Part shown: in pieces, positions 35,679-47,690 of the stretch
Position numbering within the stretch: the stretch's first letter is position 1
How the letters are laid out: every line of letters starts with the position of its first letter
Assembly: GCA_916613615.1 (NCBI GenBank)
Contig: OU744720.1
Span: forward strand, 74,241,338-74,305,337
DNA: 64,000 nt
DNA from: Steromphala cineraria
Lineage: Eukaryota > Mollusca > Gastropoda > Trochida > Trochidae
Direction: 5' to 3'
Program-made: the position numbers and the translations under genes
Notes under the pieces: model-generated
Seen by the model: only the letters and a program-made list of their open reading frames with translations
The model's database searches: none
Told to the model about the DNA's origin: nothing

Positions 35679-35914
35679 ACTAAAATCCAAAAGAAACGTC
35701 CCCCTCTATACTTGATTCTCGATTCTCGACAGAACAAACAATATAACAAAACGATATTGTTTTACCTTAACCACTGCATTTTGTGCATTTAAGCGATGTG
35801 TTTCTTCAGATTGGCATGCCTTGGCATATATAAGAATGGTGTCATTTTTTAACTATCTTTTTTATTTTTGATGTGTGTGAAAAACAAAAGGAGACGTTTC
35901 TTTTGGATTTTAGT
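35679..35914. mobile_element. 236-bp element with 22-bp inverted ends
   Basis: ACTAAAATCCAAAAGAAACG at the left is matched by CGTTTCTTTTGGATTTTAGT at the right. The interior is AT-rich and non-coding. No target duplication longer than TA/TTA-like sequence can be assigned with confidence, so the superfamily is open. Confidence 0.75.
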
Positions 35915-37730
35915 TTATTATGCATAAATGATTATATAATCAAAAGTGTAATGCACGTACATCCCATCCCAGATTTTAAGCTGAAGGATTCAAAAACATG
36001 CAGTCAATATCTCTTAAACCATAGCCAACTTGACGTCGTGTTCAGACAAGTAGCGATGTCATCAAAGGAGGTCACATACGATATAAGCACTTGAATTGTT
36101 TAGGAAATGACCCAAAACAAATGATCAACTGACGTGTGACAAGCTTGTGAAGAAAGATGCTTAAAATTGCAAATTCAGATTTAAACCTTCTCTAATGGCT
36201 TGGCTTTATGTGACTCGGCTATTATCAACTAAAGTTTATGTAATTGTTATGAGTATACGTTGACAAATAAATCATTAGATCATTTATCATATATGCCCTG
36301 ACATTCTTCTTGTTTTCATTTATCGGAGACATTTAAGTTTTGGTATAGTTTCTTTAGTCCGTTAGTTTATTTCAATGAAAATATATATTTCGATGACAAC
36401 TTCTTTAACTCATGATTTTCGACTGCTACAGATTCTTGTCTCGCCTTCAAGCAAACGTCACATTGATTAGAATTGACCAGATTTCCTTTTAGCCTCGATG
36501 GTTGAGCGATTTGACATTTAGTATCACAGGTGTACCGATGTCGTGAAGGAGGGGGTTGTTGGGCAGGGGGGGGGGGGGGGGGGGGGGCGTGGCTGATGGG
36601 AAGTCTCTACATGAGATACTCAAGCACACACAGCCTGATAAACTAATCAGCTGTGAACAAGGGGCCAGCTGTCTTACAAGCAATTACACACAACTTCTTC
36701 TTCACTTAATTTCAGATTGATTCATTCAGATATTATCAAATTTTATAATTGGGCCTTGTGACATTTCCTAGTATATGACTAGTTTATTTACATCTTTCCA
36801 TGTGTCGTACTTCTTCTTCGTAATCATAACTTATGCTGTTCGGTTGAAACGTTTTTCAAATTGACCGATCCAAATAAACCTGTAAGCTTATGTTAATGTA
36901 TTATAATGAAAATTTCAAGGAAAACACTTGTATGATATATTTATATATATCACACATTCTCTGTGGAAGACACATATAAACATCATTGTTATACACAGAG
37001 TACAACAGTACATGCACATGTACTTAGTCTTTTATTGTTTAAGCTACAGTGTATATAGTATTGATATAGTATCTTTATATCATGAAGTTTTCATAATTTA
37101 CGTGATTCACTGTATTTGTGATAAATATAAGATACTTGTGGCATATTGATGAAGCATATCTAAAAGGTAATATAGAAAACAATCCATTCCTATGCAGATG
37201 AATTACCACAAATAGTTGTATGAATTTTGATGCAATTATATCATTCTGTTCATGAGAAACGTTCTTACGACATAAAAACAAACAGTGCACAAAGTCAATG
37301 ATATTTAGACATTAATAATCCTCTCAACACCCCGACATTTTATGCATGTATATCCAAGTAGGGTTTTCTGGTACATTGATGTTGTTTTATTGAACCTTCT
37401 ATCAGAAAGATTTAAGCCTCTGGTACTCAATACATTTTGATACATCATGCAATCATACTTCTACGTCCCCAAGCCACAACTTTAAAGTAACCTTAACGCC
37501 AAAAAAATGTTGTCCTTTCTAAATTTTCTGAGATATGAAAAATATACATATCTCACTCATCAGACGACCATTGAATACGTACACATGTAAATGTATATAT
37601 GTAAATGAAGAAAATTGGAAAATTTCAAAAGTATACAGTTTTAAATATTCAAAAGATTTTAAAAAATAAACAAAGCCAATAAAAACTAAAAAATGTTCCA
37701 ATAATATCATCAGGGAATGTGAGTATGATA
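35915..37730. other. intergenic DNA with a G homopolymer
   Basis: Unique AT-rich sequence. A run of about 18 G with short G blocks before it sits at about 36568-36587. Short frames at 35873-36094, 36489-36683, 36928-37149, 37075-37290 and 37519-37710 show no recognisable family. Confidence 0.6.
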
Positions 37731-38321
37731 AAAATATAAGTATAAGTATAGGTATAAGTATAGTTTAAGTATATGAATATATAATATGTATATTATAATA
37801 ATAATGTGCATACTTATATTGCGCCTTTTCCACGTCCTAAGACATGCTCAAAGCGCTACATAATTACCCCGAAGGAGTGTACTTTCACAGCTGCTACTAA
37901 GCGCTAATCACGACCATGTAGGTCAGTACATCCAATTTTCAGGTACCCATTTTAACAGCTGGGTGGACTGAGTGCAATGTGGATGAAGTGCCTTGCCCAG
38001 GGACACAACACAGGATGCGACCCAAGTCTCAAATTGTTGGTGTCTCCACCATATGTATATGTATGCGCATATGTATATAAATATGTATATTTATATGTAT
38101 ATATATATGAACATGTATACATATGTATATGTGTATGTATATTTAAGTATAAGTATAAGTAACAGTATAAGTATATGTATATGTATATGTTAATATATAT
38201 ATGTACATGAGTATGTAAATGTAAATGTATATGTATATGTATATATACATGAGTATGTAATATAGTTATGTATATGAATAATGTCATGTCCATGAACATG
38301 TATATGTATAGGTATGTGAAC

Positions 38322-38385
<64 letters not shown>

Positions 38386-38431
38386 TTATGTATATGTATA
38401 TATTTATGTATATGTACATGTATATGTATAG
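37730..38431. repeat. TATATG/TATAAG-type microsatellite interrupted by a SINE
   Basis: Short AAGTATAAGTATA-type repeats precede the SINE fragment at 37795-38050. From 38051 a long TATATG-rich hexamer tract runs to about 38431. Apparent frames on both strands rich in Tyr, Met and Ile are repeat translations. Confidence 0.92.
37795..38050 (-). mobile_element. tRNA-derived SINE, 5'-truncated copy
   Basis: Reverse-complement relative of 9021-9342. It keeps the tail (CTTATATTGCGCCTTTTCC, AAGACATGCTCAAAGCGCTA), the body (CCCAGGGACACA, TGAAGTGCCTTGCC) and GTCTCCACC, and stops just before box B. The tRNA promoter head is therefore missing, as expected from incomplete reverse transcription. It sits within a TA-rich microsatellite. 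Confidence 0.92.
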
Positions 38432-38754
38432 AAACACAGTTTTCTGGTACTTTGTTCGCTTAGCTAGTAAAGCAGTTCATTCCAAGTCTTAAGATCCTTT
38501 TTCAAATCGTACAACTGTCCCCTGTCCGCCAACTAAGTTCAACACCTTTTAGAATGATAGAAACTGAATCTCTCCCATGTGTCTTTTGATTTTAAATATA
38601 CTTGATTCAAAACGATTGTGATGTCATGTACTTGCCGATTGCAAAGCCCTTTTCAAAATCTACTATCAAAACGATATCTTCCAGGATATATCACTAATAT
38701 GTAACCTTCCATAAGGGATATCTCCTGTGAATCATAGTTTGGGATGATGATTAA

Positions 38755-39112
38755 AGGGGCAGTAGCACGTTTTAGAGGGAATATAAGTTGATGTAAGGAA
38801 AATGAAAATTAATGGTTCCAATCGAAAGACAATGTATTTAAACTAAATGGAGCAGTAATAATTCAAATATATAACGTAAAGTTTAGCCATGCGAGTCCTT
38901 TTTCTTACACAAAATGAATAAAAGGTGTTCACACAAAAATGGCCGCCAATGGATTTCAGGTAAATCTTCATACTTTGTCCTCTGACTATGGATGATTGGC
39001 TTGTGTAATGAGATTTTTAACACTGTCAAAATAGTACATTTAGCATTAACTTACAATTATATCAGTGAAATATTTGAAATATAAAATTATCAAAAAACGT
39101 GCTACTGCCCCT
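38755..39112 (-). mobile_element. TTAA-type palindromic MITE, copy G
   Basis: Flanked by TTAA at 38751-38754 and 39113-39116, with AGGGGCAGTAGCACG and CGTGCTACTGCCCCT ends. It contains CTGACTATGGATGATTGG and AAATGGCCGCCAATGG. Among the seven copies it has one of the best-preserved pairs of ends. Confidence 0.94.
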
Positions 39113-39116
39113 TTAA

Positions 39117-39955
39117 GTGTATTAAGTAATGTATTTAGTATTTTTGTAACAAGAAATCTACCACCGAGCTTCCAGAATGAGGCAACTTGACAAATCAACG
39201 GAACCTATATTCCAAGATATTCTATATTTACAAAGATTCATCTTCGACCATCAACTATGAAGCCACCCATGCAGAACCACGGGTTTATCAATAGCTTGCT
39301 TGACTTGTGGAGTGAGACGCTCTTCGTCTTAAGTGTTGATTCAATTCTATGTGGCTAAACTTCTATTGCGCTATATTATTTATGACTAAACTAAGGCTTC
39401 GCAGTCGTCAACTCATGTATGGGAATTGGTGATTTTACGTCTATCTTATTATTATTATTATTGAGTCTGTGTTTTATCTAAATCTATTTTCCGAATGTGA
39501 ATAGAAACAATATTAATGTGTAAGTTGATATATCTGTCATGTTCCATTGTATAAATGGTACATTTGGATCTAATTTTGCATTTTGCAATAATACACTGCA
39601 TCCAAGGAGATAGACGAGTTTTGTTACACCGAACACAGTATTGCGTCAAATAGGAACAGCTTAATTTGTGTTCCATCTGTATTTGCGAAACAACCCCACG
39701 ACAGACTTCGTTATTGTTTATGTTGACAAAACTCTGACTTTTCATTTCAGACCATAAAGACGAAAAACTTACCCTCTCCATCGATTTATATTTCAAGTCA
39801 AGTAAATATAAGTAAAAATGTTTCATGTGAAAATCAATACTAAAACAAAATAAATAAACATGACTTTGTATGATTTCATTAGGTATAACCAGTAGAGTTC
39901 AAACAATATTTAGTTTACTTATGACCATATAGAGATCCATATTGTCATACATCAA
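39117..39955. other. intergenic DNA, nothing recognised
   Basis: The 122-codon minus frame at 39458-39826 has several Cys and basic residues but no motif I recognise, and no splice or promoter context. I left it unannotated as a gene. Confidence 0.5.
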
Positions 39956-39959
39956 TTAA

Positions 39960-40138
39960 TAATCACGTATGGAAACTGAGTACTTTGTTTTATTATATAG
40001 GTTGCGTAAAACCCCAAAATGTTTATGCAAACTGAATATTTGTTTTATTATAGGTTGAGCAAAACCAAAAAAATGTGTATGAAAACTGAATATGTGTTTT
40101 GTTATAGGTTGAGTAAAACCCCAAAATATGTCAAGCAA
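39960..40138. repeat. about 60-bp tandem repeat, three copies
   Basis: TTTTATTATAGGTTGAG followed by AAAACC..AAAATGT and TATG.AAACTGA recurs three times with indels. The minus frame at 39956-40138 mirrors the repeat with an FGFAQPI-like recurrence. Confidence 0.85.
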
Positions 40139-40489
40139 ATGATACCCTTGTTCAGAAACAGGTCATAGGATTAGCATTAAAACTTTATGACCTGAATCTC
40201 GAACAGACAATAATCATAACATCTTTGTCATGTAACCAGTATACTTGACTATAGTTCATCAAATGCATCTTTTCCAAAAATCCAATATATTAACTTTTAT
40301 CAAAATAAGAATAACAATCAAAACGATGATACGAATCAAAAACAGCACTTGAGCATATGGTTAGATTAGTTCTGTTAAAAATAAACCTCCAGCTAAAAGA
40401 AAGTACACAGCTCAGTTTATTTAAAATTATTTACTATCTAAAAACCAAAAGACGTATAAAGTTGTGTCACGTTAACAATGATACATATT

Positions 40490-40895
40490 TGCAGTAGTTT
40501 GAATAAACTAATTGGTGTATTGTTAATGTTTTGTTAAAGTATCTTTGTTATATTAGGATGGGGTTAGAAATAGAATTGACACTATTATGACCCCTGCCAT
40601 GTGTAAAATCTTGTCAATATGTGAAAAAATAGCACGTTTAATGATGTTCACATAGAATACGTCTTTCTTCTTTATGAGCATGTGTGTTACATCAACATTA
40701 TTATTTGGACAATTTATTAACGTAACATTTTATTTAAAAAATACACTTAAAAGTATTCGTTGAAAGATGAGTGAACTTTTGTATCAGTTTTAGAATACGA
40801 CATAAAAAAATACAAATATTCGTAATTGAGAATTTTACATATGATAATTCAACTGAAGTGTGCACTTTCTTTTTCCCGTCAGTTTACACACAATG
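40490..40895 (+). repeat. diverged dispersed repeat, copy 2 (partner at 5140-5555)
   Basis: Matches the partner in block order: TTAATGTTTTGTTAAAG, GAAATAGAATT, AATGTGAAAAAATAG, TTCAACTGAAGTGTG and CAGTTTACAC. The divergence is high, so the duplication or insertion is old. Confidence 0.7.
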
Positions 40896-42241
40896 TCACA
40901 CATTTCTTTCTATAACAATTAAAATGAAATGTGATTAACAGTGCAAGATTGACGTTCCATCGTCAAGCTGTCTCAACAGCACGAAACAAGTTTAAACAAA
41001 TGTTAGCTAATGGAACGCACCGCTAGCTAAGATTAATTCTAAAATCTAATTAAAAAGAAATAGGATGATAAATATGCAAAATATTTGTAGCTGTAAATAC
41101 ATAAACTATTGCCAGAGGTAAGTATTTACGTATCATTTGGTGAAGTAGTATATCTAGACAAGCAGTTTCATTTAGACTATTAGTGACGGTTATTGTATCA
41201 TGTACTAAGAAAGTTTTGAAGGGTGTTTGAAACCAATTAATGAAAAACCTCAAGAGCCTTACGATCATGATAAAGGCTAATAACTGTTTTTTATCCTTAC
41301 TCTGGCACAGTTATCTTATGATTCCTATGGTAGTGGTTAGCGTATATCCATTGCACATCATAAGATCTCATATACCGAAGAATATATTGTGATACATGAC
41401 TTTGAGATACCGTTAGCGGCATACCCTTCGTTAAACTATTTGGACTTTGGACAAACAAAGGCAGGATCAATCGTTTTGGAAATATTCTGACGAAGATTTG
41501 ATTGCTCACGTGTTAAAATATGTTTATTTTCTTCATTAGTTAATGATTGTTTCTGTATTGCTTTCAGTGTTTAAATCTTAAAAAAGTAATTACAGAATTC
41601 CACTTAAAAGGCCAAAACATTTATCGCTGTAAGTTTTATTGCACTATTTTGAGCATCCATGTAAGAAATCCTGCAAATTTGACTAGGCTCACATTTATCG
41701 AAATGATCTAGATTTTAAAAATCAAATGTTAATATAAAAAATCTCTGTACCATCAATGACAGTAAAATCATAACTCGATATAAAGTGTCTATATGACCCC
41801 ATAATTGCAAGGGGGTGATACGTATTGATCTTTTATCAACCACAGCTGAGCTCCTCGATGTTACAAACTACACTTTATCTTAGATGGCATTTACTTGGAA
41901 TAAGTATTTATAAAGCGTTCCGAACATGCAATACTGAAGAAGAGGACTGTCATGCATTTACAATGATACTTCCTAATTATAATAATGCATTTTGGAGAGG
42001 GTATGCAAGCAGACATTGAATATTATCAACTTAAAAAGAAACTATCATCAATGTCTAAAATATAGCCCGTCAGCCAGTCTTTAAACTTGCTATTTTTTGG
42101 TCAGGACAGGAAATTTTCTTTATTTTCCCTTAAGGAATAGACCAATTAATTTTCAGGACAGGCGTCTCCAATCTTTTTTATAAACTGCTATTATGCTTTT
42201 AAAATTGTACTTCCCTAGGTATAGGTATGCATAGTCCTGCT
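40896..42241. other. intergenic DNA, nothing firm
   Basis: AT-rich sequence. GTAGTGGTTAGCGTATATCC near 41330 resembles the SINE box A, but no box B follows. Frames at 41050-41268, 41297-41509 and 41825-42019 show no family features. Confidence 0.5.
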
Positions 42242-42432
42242 TCATGACTGTGTATTAAATAGGAGCCTTTTATATAGTCTAGATCCTATCTCTGCAAGTC
42301 TAGATTGACTGAATACACATATGAAAAGCCTCAAGAAATAAAATAACATAAATGAAGGTACAGTAATTATTTTAAATATTTCATAGACTAAATTTTATTC
42401 TAAGGTATGCATTATGAGGTTATTCCACTCAC

Positions 42433-42665
42433 CTGGTGTGACCATGTAGCAGTAGAGTCGAGAGTCGAGGAGACAATAGGGTCCTTGTCTAAAGAGCCGA
42501 ATGGTTGTTCACACCACACAGCTTCTGAAGCCGGACAATCTCTCCAGAAGGAGTTCCGAAGCAACGTAAGGCATTATGTAAGATTTGAGCAAAGCTCTTT
42601 CTGCTCTCACATAACACAGTCTCCAGGATCCTGCTAATTACTCAATGTCAGATTGGGCGGCATAA
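42433..42665 (-). promoter_or_regulatory. candidate promoter and first (or internal) untranslated exon, site 1
   Basis: On the minus strand CCGCCCAATC at 42660-42651 combines a GC-box-like and a CCAAT-box-like motif. About 220 bp downstream a consensus donor CACCAG|GTGAGTGG ends a possible exon at 42433. The interval is richer in G+C than its surroundings. One frame (about 42560 to 42433) stays open to the donor and translates to a segment containing EQPFGSLDKDPIVSS, with faint similarity to the end of amine oxidase exon 2. It may equally be untranslated leader. Orientation fits the amine oxidase gene about 9 kb downstream. Confidence 0.35.
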
Positions 42666-42669
42666 CGAC

Positions 42670-43834
42670 TCATGCATATTGATTCACTCAGCGAAACATT
42701 GGTATTCTTTCACATTTGTCCCTTTGCTCGCAAAGTCAACTGCTGCCTCAAGAAGGCGTTTTTCTTATTTGCTAGAAAAATGCGTTGTCGACAACTTCCC
42801 TTGCAAAAGAGTTTGGTTCTCTTCCGTTAACATTGGATTCTCTTACTCATTTCATCTTCCAAGTAGATTGAGTAGATTGTGTCCTCATCTCAACCTTCCA
42901 AAGTGTTTTAAGTTGTTTAATCGTCTGTTAAATCAATCACAAAACAGTTGATTTAATAACAACAGCAAATCTTACATTGTGTTTTGGAGTTCACAATATG
43001 TATCAAGGCGCCTTCGAGATAATTCACGAGTGTTCACAGACTGAAACAAGATGACATAATGATAAACATCAGTCTTTAGTCGCCAATAAGTTCAATTAAC
43101 TCGTTAAGTGTTTGTTCTCATGTTAATAAGTGTACTTACTGTTTCCACAGACGGTCTTTCAGCGTCAAGAAGAAACACGAGGTGCGTTGGTACTATACCA
43201 CCAACCCCATTAAAATAAAGGTTCTGAACATAAGTCTAATTGAGTGAGATTTGTGGATAAGCACTGTAGCAATAATAGCTAATTAAAGTAAAGTGGGTCA
43301 AAGTTAATCTGGAACATCAGCAATGGTCACCAATTGCCACTGTGTCTGTCACGCCCACTTCAGTAAGTTCTGGAAGACCATGCTGTATTTACCACGTTAA
43401 CTATGCCTGAGGCCTGATCTCTTGAACAGTGCACGTGGTCATAAGCACACTACTTATACTCCCAGAATAACATCACTGTGTTCGGTTGATTTACCTGAAC
43501 AAAACACATTTTCACAAGTAACAATATTACTTTTATCTTTGTTATAAAAGAAAGTACAATTATCCTTTGTCAAAAGACATTATCAGTTGTAAGTGTCTCT
43601 GAAATCTGCAGAAATCTAATTAGATCTGACATTATAATTCGATTGCCTATAGAATGTCAGGGGTTAACTATTGGCCAGTATTGCTAAATATCGCTTTCAA
43701 GAGACACAGAGTATGTTGATAGGATCACATATGTCAAATTTTGAAATCAATGTTATTACATCAGGAACCACTAACTGTTACTGAAAAAAACAAGTTAAAG
43801 GTCAATCAGTACATTAGAGCGAAAATACGGCCAT
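42670..43834. other. intergenic DNA, nothing recognised
   Basis: The plus frame at 42679-42951 (90 codons) has no recognised family. A GTAAGT donor-like site on the minus strand near 43140 lacks other support. Confidence 0.5.
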
Positions 43835-44015
43835 TCAAAGTCGGGATTTTGATCGAAAACTCGAGTGGCGCGCGCAAATTCGCCAAACGTAATTTTGAAA
43901 CCTTGTCATAAGCTGACAGGAAGATATATTTGATTCGATAGTGTTTATTAGGTATTGTAACTAATAGGTAGATTAATTGGATGCATAATTTCGAATATTA
44001 AAGGTATTTGAGATG
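43835..44015 (+). repeat. dispersed repeat with GCGCGC core, copy 3 (diverged)
   Basis: Shares TTGATCGAAAACTCGAG, GGCGCGCGCAAA, CCAAACGTAATTTTGAAACCTTG and downstream GAGATGTTTT with 12455-12660 and 53195-53500, at clearly lower identity. Confidence 0.6.
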
Positions 44016-45892
44016 TTTTCTTGATTTTTCCATAAAATAAAGCATTTTAGAGATATTATGCATAAATGGATATATTTGCAAGTCCAGTAATGAGATATGA
44101 ACTTCAATCAGCATATGAAATATGTTGTAGCTTTTCAAAACCAAATAAAATTTTAAGAAAGATACTCTGTGTCACTTTCATCCATAATGAACTCGGTACT
44201 CCACAGCTAATGAAATTGCCTCGAAGAGAATAACAAAGCGCATCGAAATATGATTTATTCATCATTTTCCCGCAAAAATAGTCATTTCATGTCCCAAAGA
44301 AAAAACGTTTTCCTCGTTTGTGTGACCTGTCTGAATACATCACACCTTTCAACAAAAGTAAATTCAAGAGATGAACCAAGAATGTCCGTGTCACAAGGAA
44401 ATCAAATTAAACATGGCAGACAGACTGACAGACGGACAGATTGTTTATTACAGTCTCACCTCATTACAGTAACATTTCATGTACAGTGAACACAACATAA
44501 AAGTGCAACGAGCCACTCAACATAGAGTTACGGGAGACTATTAAAAAAAGCGCAGATAACTTTAAATATATATACTCTGTAAATAAATTAAAATATACAA
44601 GCTTAATATATGCAAAAGGGCACTAAAGAAAAGTATAGGTCATCCAGGGATCCAATAGTAGAAAATGAAAGAATAACGACAAAGGCCTTAGCATTACTGG
44701 GAAATCAAATCAAATGTAACAGTCTAACTAGATAACTAGTGATATTTGGTGTCTTGCTTCAAGTTTGTGACGTTCATGCATTTCCAAAAGGATGTATGAC
44801 TGTGTATATGATTGTTAAGTAAGTGAGTGAATGTGGTTTTGTTAAGCGCCGCTTTGGGAATACTTTACCCACTTGCAGCGTGATGTTAAAATTCAGATGA
44901 TCTTTTTAAAAGGCTTCACATGCAACTGAAACATAGTTGCCCAATGACGGGTTCCACTCAAGGCCCAGCAAAAAAATTTGTTTCTGGTTTCGGACCGCGT
45001 CAGTTTCAAACACCCTCATCAAGTTTCATTTTTCTAGGTTTTCTTTTTCTGTTGAACTTTTTTCTTCTTTAAGAAAAGAAAGTTTTGGAAAATAAAAAGA
45101 ATCCGGATCATCGCATAAACTTTTGCCTGTATGTAAATACCAGAAACATTGTTTTAGCCTAACTACTGAACTTTGTCCGTGACTAATACCATTTGCATTC
45201 AAATTGTCATGTAATCTCTTACAACACTGACTAGATGGCCAAGTCAGCCAACTTATACAGGTCATGGCCAATATTACATCCAGTCATCGATTAGACTCTT
45301 GAGATTACAGATATCGATGACAATGCCTGGTGTCCCTGCTTCAGCAGTTAACGAGAGCCATGCTATGAGGGATAACTAGGACCTATCTCCTCTTTCACCG
45401 ATTAAAGGAGGATTAGCCTTTTCTCTTCTCCTCTTGGGTAACATCGAATAAAGGTTGGACACAACCTCTCATTCCGCTCAGGTAACCAGATTACCGCCCT
45501 TTATGTTCCTACGCTTAGTACTTGCTCTTCATTCTCAAGGCTAACTTTGATAACATTTGACATATTGTTGTTATCACCATTGGTTTAAAAAACAGTCGTG
45601 AATAAGGTAACATTTACAAGAAAGTTTTAATTTAAATTTACAATACATTTATATAAATAAATTCATTTCAATACAAAATACTCGAAAACAAGTAAATGGT
45701 TTAAATATGTGAGTTAAAGTTAAACTAGTAGACACACATATGACGAATCACTGTCTCCCAACTGTATAACTGTGTAAATGACATTGGATTCGATTATTTG
45801 TTAGACTGCTATCACCATCTGTCACTGTCCATGAGCCGCTTCCTTACACTTAATCATGCAACCTAGCAGTCTCGAGTTATACTGACTTGCCC
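44016..45892. other. intergenic DNA with a SINE-tail relic
   Basis: At about 44818-44880, GAATGTGGTTTTGTTAAGCGCCGCTTTGG resembles, in reverse, the GGCGTTAAAC tail of the SINE at 63110-63345. A slightly G+C-richer stretch at 45330-45520 has no open frame or known motif. The rest is unremarkable. Confidence 0.5.
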
Positions 45893-46318
45893 TCCTGATT
45901 GCGATCGGAATTTATAATAACTTTTATGTACATGTACTCATATTGAAAATTAGTATAGCGTGTATGCTGTTTATGTGATTTTAAAAGGGACAGTTCGTAT
46001 TTTGGTTTAAACATATTTTTATTCATTAAAGAATCCGGTTCGGTAAACAAATCTTTGCTTATCTGAATACCTCACCGGTACAAAACATGATAAACAAAAT
46101 ACACAAGAACAAGACAAACATCAAAACCAATAAATTCAGAACATGACATATCTATGTTACAAAACTAGGTGACCTGTTGCCAGTTCTTATTTTCCCATTG
46201 CACTCCTGGTTGCGAATGGAATTTATGATGGTAATGCACATATACTTAAGTGTATATGTTTATAGCTTGTATGCTGTTTATATGATTTATAACGAGACAG
46301 TCCGCATTTTCTTAAAGA
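45893..46318 (+). repeat. two-copy tandem duplication, about 300-bp spacing
   Basis: The blocks at 45893-46010 recur at 46196-46318: CCTGATTGCGATCGGAATTTAT versus CCTGGTTGCGAATGGAATTTAT, then GTATGCTGTTTATGTGATTT versus GTATGCTGTTTATATGATTT, and GACAGT(T/C)CG.ATTTT. Divergence is moderate. No coding frame is shared. Confidence 0.75.
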
Positions 46319-47364
46319 CATTTCGTGTGGTGTTTACACGAACCAATTATCTTATACTGATATGATTTCAGAACCCGTCTTCCACTTTAATCAAAACCTA
46401 CCAAAAACATGATAATACATAAATGGGAATCGAACAATTGTCTAACTTCCTTTTAAAGTAAATATGCGTAAAAGAACATTTAAAACTATCAAACGAAATT
46501 GTTTTTCCTGTTTATTTGAGATACGTTTTCTAATTCATGTTATTGATGAGAACTAGTAAGAATACTTGTGCAAAGTTTATTCATTCAAATTCATTGTTGT
46601 TTTCAATCAACACTCATGATGCCATCAAATAGTAACTTTCTTCAACAGATGAGCTTAAAAATAATATTTTTCAATATAAGCCATACATTTTAAATAAACT
46701 ATACCATTTATAACCTTTTGCATATATGGCGCCAACAAATCGGAGAAGCATGGGCTCGATATAAACATATTTTTGTTATTATAAAGTCAACTGTAACACC
46801 GTTTATATTTCAAGGACTGTTTATGTATATTAGCATCTACCATTTTTAAGTTTTTTGTTTCGAATTTGATTTTTTTTCAATTATCGGGTGAGTCTAACCA
46901 TGCAAAAGCCCATTCTTTGCATGAGCATTATTTGTCAACAGAATATTACTGTTTTTATCGTTTCTTATCTAATTTTGCATATATTTTTAAAAAAACGATA
47001 TTTATGTAGTTAAGATCAATTGAAAGTCAGTTTACTTGAATAAGAGTAATGATGAATTAGTTAGTTAAGAATTTTGTTATGTTCTAATCAAATCAAAACT
47101 TACAAAACACTGTCTGAAAATGATGACTGAATGATTGGTTAATGGAGGTGATTACACCATCACCAGACAAAACGGGTGCACTCGACACAAAATCCTATTT
47201 TCTGTAGCGAAGTTAAAAGGACTGTACGTTTACTTTTTTTACTCACAAACACGATCGTTCTACAGAATAGAAAACAGAAAATCGTGAACGTAACTATAAG
47301 CACAAAACGAACATCAATACTAAAATGCTTTAAAACCCTCTAGAACCAATATATTCTCACTTAC
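46319..47364. other. intergenic (or intronic) AT-rich DNA
   Basis: No supported gene or repeat. It would be intron if the candidate exon at 47365-47653 is real. Confidence 0.5.
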
Positions 47365-47690
47365 CAGAACGTTCTAATTATCGAATTCCTCATTTGTAAT
47401 TCCTCTATGAAGATAAACGCACACTGTAACCCAAACGTTCATCCCTTCTGGAGAGCTTCCCATCACTCCAGATCTAACCTCTTCAAAGTTGGACCGTTAG
47501 ATCATTGGATCATTCTCCGGCTTGATTTGATGAGCATAATTGCTCCTTCTAACCAAGGAGAATGGTGTCAGTGACAAATCCCCTGTAGGTGAAGACGATC
47601 AAAGTAGAAGACAGCAAGTGGCACTGAGGATGACTGAACGCTGATCTCTGACTGAAGGTATCCCCCCGGGTCCCCCCTAACTATATAATC
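47365..47690 (-). promoter_or_regulatory. candidate TATA promoter and first exon, site 2
   Basis: Minus strand: GATTATATAG (47690-47681) is a TATA box. TTCAGTC at 47656-47650 fits an initiator 34 bp downstream, and TTCTG|GTAAGTGAG at 47365/47364 is a near-ideal splice donor. The putative exon of about 290 bp is richer in G+C than its flanks and holds only short ATG frames (for example MLIKSSRRMIQ), so it would be untranslated. The next known minus-strand coding exon downstream is amine oxidase exon 1 at 33195. Assignment to that gene is inference; an independent non-coding RNA is the alternative. Confidence 0.42.

Noticed and set aside
37952..38492. Tyr/Ile/Met-rich frames on both strands
   Set aside because: Produced by the TATATG microsatellite and an embedded SINE fragment.
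41326..41380. SINE head (GTAGTGGTTAGCGTATATCC)
   Set aside because: Only a box-A-like block matches. No box B or SINE body follows, so chance cannot be excluded.
41297..41509. 70-residue minus frame as a possible small gene
   Set aside because: No domain, signal peptide or splice context; length is within chance expectation.
43139..43230. Possible minus-strand exon ending at ACA|GTAAGTAC
   Set aside because: A lone donor-like site without promoter, acceptor or open frame; such sites are frequent by chance in 64 kb.
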